Positions 61,442 to 64,000 of a DNA stretch of 64,000 nt are shown one piece after another. Source of the stretch: Paraburkholderia tropica (GTDB lineage: Bacteria > Pseudomonadota > Gammaproteobacteria > Burkholderiales > Burkholderiaceae); assembly GCF_900109265.1 (NCBI RefSeq), contig NZ_FNZM01000015.1, positions 62,001 to 126,000 on the forward strand. The letters are read 5' to 3'. Each line of letters opens with the position of its first letter. The stretch's first letter is position 1. The notes below the pieces were generated by a model. The model had not been told where the DNA came from and did no database searches. It saw only the letters and a list, made by a program, of their open reading frames with translations. Made by a program: the position numbers and the translations under genes.

Positions 61442-62941
61442 ATGGACGCAGCGCGCATTCTCGCCGACCTCGGCATTTCAGAAGAAGCCAGGTCGGGTGA
61501 CATCGTAGTGAAATCGCCGATATCCGGCGAAACCATCGGACATTTGGCGAGCCAGTCGCCCGCCGACGTGGACGCCGCGCTCGCGCGCGCGCAGGCCGCG
61601 TTTCTGCACTGGCGCAACGTCCCCGCGCCGCGACGCGGCGAACTGGTGCGCTTGCTGGGCGAGCGCCTGCGCGCCCGCAAGGAGGCGCTCGGCAGTCTCG
61701 TTTCGCTGGAGGCCGGCAAGATCCTGCAAGAGGGACTCGGCGAAGTGCAGGAGATGATCGACATCTGCGATTTCGCGGTCGGTCTTTCGCGTCAGCTTTA
61801 TGGTCTGACCATCGCCTCCGAGCGTCCCGGTCATCGCATGGCGGAAAGCTGGCACCCGATGGGCGTCTGCGCCGTGATTTCCGCGTTCAATTTTCCCGTC
61901 GCGGTCTGGTCCTGGAATGCGGCGCTCGCGCTCGTCTGCGGCAATCCCGTGATCTGGAAGCCTTCGGAGAAAACGCCGCTCACCGCGCTCGCCGTGCAGA
62001 AGATCATGGACGACACGCTACACGCGTTCGGCGATGCACCGGAAGGCCTCGTCTCGCTGGTCATCGGCGGACGCGAGGTGGGCGAGAAACTCGTCGCCGA
62101 TCCGCGCGCGGCCATCGTCAGCGCGACCGGCAGCACGGAAATGGGCCGCGCGGTGGGCGTGGCCGTGGCGCAGCGTTTCGGGCGCTCGATCCTCGAACTG
62201 GGCGGCAATAACGCGGGCATCGTCACGCCGAGCGCCGACCGCGAACTCGTGTTGCGCGGCATCCTGTTTTCCGCGGTCGGCACGGCGGGTCAGCGCTGCA
62301 CGACGCTGCGCCGGCTGTTCGTGCACGAGAGCGTCTACGAGGCCACTGTCGAACGTTTGAAGCAGTTGTATGCGAAGGTGCCGATCGGCAATCCGCTTAC
62401 GGCGGGCACCTTGATGGGACCGCTGATCGACGCGCGTGCGTTCGAGCAGATGCAGGCGGCGCTGCAGCAAGCGCGTGCGGAAGGCGGCAAGGTGACGGGC
62501 GGCGAGCGGGTCGATGTCGAAGGCTTGCCGAACGGTTACTACGTGCGGCCCGCGCTGGTGGAAATGCCGATGCAAAGCGCGATCGTGCTGAAAGAAACCT
62601 TCGCGCCGATTCTCTACGTCGTGAAGTATCGCGAGTTCGACGAGGCCGTTGCGGCGAACAATGCGGCGGCGCATGGGTTGTCGTCGTGCGTGTTCACGAC
62701 CGATCTGCGCGAGGCGGAGCGATTCCTGTCGGCGTCGGGCAGCGATTGCGGCATTGCGAACGTGAACATCGGACCGAGCGGCGCGGAGATTGGCGGCGCA
62801 TTCGGCGGCGAAAAGGAAACCGGCGGCGGCCGCGAATCGGGCTCGGATGCCTGGAAGGGCTACATGCGGCGCGCGACGAACACGGTGAATTATTCGTCGG
62901 CGCTGCCGCTGGCGCAGGGCATCGACTTCAAGCTGGATTGA
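61442..62941 (+). CDS. amaB: ALDH7-type aldehyde dehydrogenase (L-aminoadipate-semialdehyde / piperideine-6-carboxylate dehydrogenase)
   Basis: A 499-residue NAD-dependent dehydrogenase. Key points are the cofactor segment SAFNFPVAVWSWNAALALVCGNPVIWKPSEKTP, the catalytic Glu in LELGGNNAGIV and catalytic Cys in TAGQRCTTLRRLF. EIGGAFGGEKETGGGRESGSDAWKGYMRR is characteristic of the ALDH7A/AmaB group. It oxidises aminoadipate semialdehyde in lysine breakdown; related betaine aldehyde use is possible. Three operator-like palindromes precede it, matching one at the XRE-cupin gene. Confidence 0.88.
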   Translation: MDAARILADLGISEEARSGDIVVKSPISGETIGHLASQSPADVDAALARAQAAFLHWRNVPAPRRGELVRLLGERLRARKEALGSLVSLEAGKILQEGLGEVQEMIDICDFAVGLSRQLYGLTIASERPGHRMAESWHPMGVCAVISAFNFPVAVWSWNAALALVCGNPVIWKPSEKTPLTALAVQKIMDDTLHAFGDAPEGLVSLVIGGREVGEKLVADPRAAIVSATGSTEMGRAVGVAVAQRFGRSILELGGNNAGIVTPSADRELVLRGILFSAVGTAGQRCTTLRRLFVHESVYEATVERLKQLYAKVPIGNPLTAGTLMGPLIDARAFEQMQAALQQARAEGGKVTGGERVDVEGLPNGYYVRPALVEMPMQSAIVLKETFAPILYVVKYREFDEAVAANNAAAHGLSSCVFTTDLREAERFLSASGSDCGIANVNIGPSGAEIGGAFGGEKETGGGRESGSDAWKGYMRRATNTVNYSSALPLAQGIDFKLD

Positions 62942-63031
62942 AGCACGGAGACGGGCGACCACGGTCGCCCGTTTTATGCGCGCATCGCATCACTGATTTA
63001 TTTCGGAATCCAGATGAATAAAGCGAATTAA

Positions 63032-63538
63032 TCAGACGAGTCGGCGCAGCGGTTCCAGCGACCAGCCGTGCGGCACGCCATGCACGGCGAAGAACCACGC
63101 GGCCACCCACGACGCCGCGACCACGATCAGATCGCAATGGCCGCTGCGCCACCAGTTCAGCGAATGCCGGCGCATGATCCAGGGCACGCCGAGCGGGTTC
63201 GGCCAGTCCGCGAGCAGATGAATCAGGCCGCCGCACGCGAAGCCGAAGGCCGGCGCGGCCCACAGCTGATGGCCCAGTTCGCGATACGAGCCCACCAGCA
63301 GCACGATCCAGCCAATGCCCCAATGCGTGATCGTACGATGCGTACACCACAGTCGGCGCTTTTGGCTCCACCACGCGACTTCGAGCCAGTCCGGCGCGGT
63401 GCCGCCCGCGACGCCCGCGACGAAGGCGAGCGCGGCGAAGAGATGCCAGGGACCGTCGGCGCCCATGCGCGTGACGAGGGCGGCGGCGATGACGCCGGCT
63501 GCCCATCCGGTAGCGTGATGTGCGGTCCCTGATGCCAT
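63032..63538 (-). CDS. YdjM/DUF457-type metal-dependent hydrolase-like membrane protein
   Basis: A 168-residue membrane protein with the conserved His/Asp pattern of the LexA-binding/YdjM family: GTAHHATGW near the start, GGTAPDWLE, THRTITHW and GLIHLLADWPNPLGVP. The start is ATG 63538; a frame to 63571 is open but less likely. Function unknown; E. coli YdjM is SOS-induced, but no LexA box is seen here. Confidence 0.82.
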   Translation of the reverse strand: MASGTAHHATGWAAGVIAAALVTRMGADGPWHLFAALAFVAGVAGGTAPDWLEVAWWSQKRRLWCTHRTITHWGIGWIVLLVGSYRELGHQLWAAPAFGFACGGLIHLLADWPNPLGVPWIMRRHSLNWWRSGHCDLIVVAASWVAAWFFAVHGVPHGWSLEPLRRLV

Positions 63539-63650
63539 GAAGCGGTGTCGTGCAAAGTCGAAAGGGCGCACATCATCGCAGATGTGACCGCTTCGTGACA
63601 GGGGGTTGGCGCAGTAAATAATTCATGCGCCGACCGTGACGTTCAACGCA

Positions 63651-64000
63651 TCAGGTCGTGCAGCGCGCGACGTCGAAACGCAGCTTTTCTTCAGGCGGAT
63701 TGTCGGAGGTCGAGGCGCCGTGCGTGACGCGAATCACCGAGCCATAGTTGTTCGGCGTAAGCGTGACGAAATACGAAGCGTTCGAACGCGAGCCCACCGC
63801 GAGTTCGGTGATGTTGCCCGAGCGCGATTCGTGCACGTCCGAGAGACGGTCTTCGAGACAGTTGGCGATCGATGACGGCGAGCGCGCCGACGAAGCGTAG
63901 ATCATCGTTTCGCCGTTGGAGGCGGTGCTCGAAGGCGACGAGCCGCAGGCTGCGAGCAGGGCGAAAGGCAGGACGGCGGCGAGGCGTTGCGTGAGCGTAT
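63651..64000 (-). CDS. lipoprotein of unknown function, 5' end beyond window
   Basis: The reading frame continues past ATG 63905 to the window edge, encoding TLTQRLAAVLPFALLAACGSS, a lipoprotein signal peptide with lipobox LAAC. The true start is therefore just outside the window. The mature part (about 100 residues, ARSPSSIANCLEDRLSDVHESRSGN, SNASYFVTLTPNNYGSVIRV) is not recognised. It is probably an outer-membrane or periplasmic-face lipoprotein. Confidence 0.75.
   Translation of the reverse strand, partial: TLTQRLAAVLPFALLAACGSSPSSTASNGETMIYASSARSPSSIANCLEDRLSDVHESRSGNITELAVGSRSNASYFVTLTPNNYGSVIRVTHGASTSDNPPEEKLRFDVARCTT

Noticed and set aside
1..64000. CRISPR arrays, insertion sequences, integrases, rRNA and tRNA genes
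   Set aside because: Looked for on both strands; no regularly spaced repeats with unique spacers, no transposase or integrase motifs and no convincing structural RNA gene were seen.

Overview
The window is high-GC, densely coded Gram-negative DNA. Gene content and protein style point to a Burkholderiales bacterium, most likely Paraburkholderia, Caballeronia or a close relative. The evidence is a Burkholderia-type porin and phasin, a catabolic pcaHG/pcaQ locus, a cyo oxidase operon, a Burkholderia-type T6SS relic and a double-length UvrA. The mix of catabolic and accessory functions would suit a secondary replicon, but no replicon-specific gene is present, so this is inference. No rRNA, tRNA, CRISPR array or intact insertion sequence was found.

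Layout. (1) 0-14.7 kb: sugar-acid/uronate locus. It holds the end of a ketoglutarate-semialdehyde dehydrogenase gene, an ABC importer, an IlvD/Edd dehydratase whose active-site residues match L-arabinonate dehydratase, a porin, a TauE/SafE permease, uronate dehydrogenase and an MFS carrier. An RraA-like aldolase, a mutarotase-like protein and a GntR/FadR regulator follow. (2) 14.8-19.9 kb: phasin, catalase, cytochrome b561 and a GT2 glycosyltransferase. (3) 20.2-24.5 kb: the four-gene Anbu operon (circularly permuted ATP-grasp, alpha-E protein, transglutaminase-like protease, Anbu proteasome homologue), then a TAT/lipoprotein acid phosphatase. (4) 26.5-30.2 kb: gene-poor, scarred stretch with three DnaA-box-like repeat units, several perfect palindromes and a T6SS relic fusing pieces of tssF, vgrG and tssG. 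(5) 30.2-34.2 kb: two MFS transporters, and a Fur box between a Cys-rich orphan gene and a possible sRNA.

(6) 34.6-40.5 kb: an orphan NuoM-like antiporter subunit followed by cyoABCD (bo3 quinol oxidase). (7) 40.6-45.8 kb: electrophile-response locus. It has a NemR-like TetR repressor with the redox Cys106/Lys175 pair, two matching TAGAC-N5-GTCTA operators, a DJ-1/PfpI protein, an old yellow enzyme, an ABM monooxygenase, a GDSL hydrolase and a zinc alcohol dehydrogenase. (8) 46.2-54.8 kb: a TPR/GT41 transferase, then a 1999-residue tandem UvrA with four ATPase domains behind a perfect LexA box. (9) 55-64 kb: an H-NS-type small protein, NnrU, pcaG/pcaH with divergent pcaQ, and an XRE-cupin regulator. 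Next come small secreted proteins, an ALDH7-type aldehyde dehydrogenase behind three palindromes, a YdjM-like membrane protein and a truncated lipoprotein gene.

A 16-bp palindrome close to GTTTCCGATACGAAAC recurs about ten times across the window, including a pair inside the uvrA reading frame. It is the most striking structure not explained by the gene list. At least some copies look like operators of the XRE-cupin regulator.
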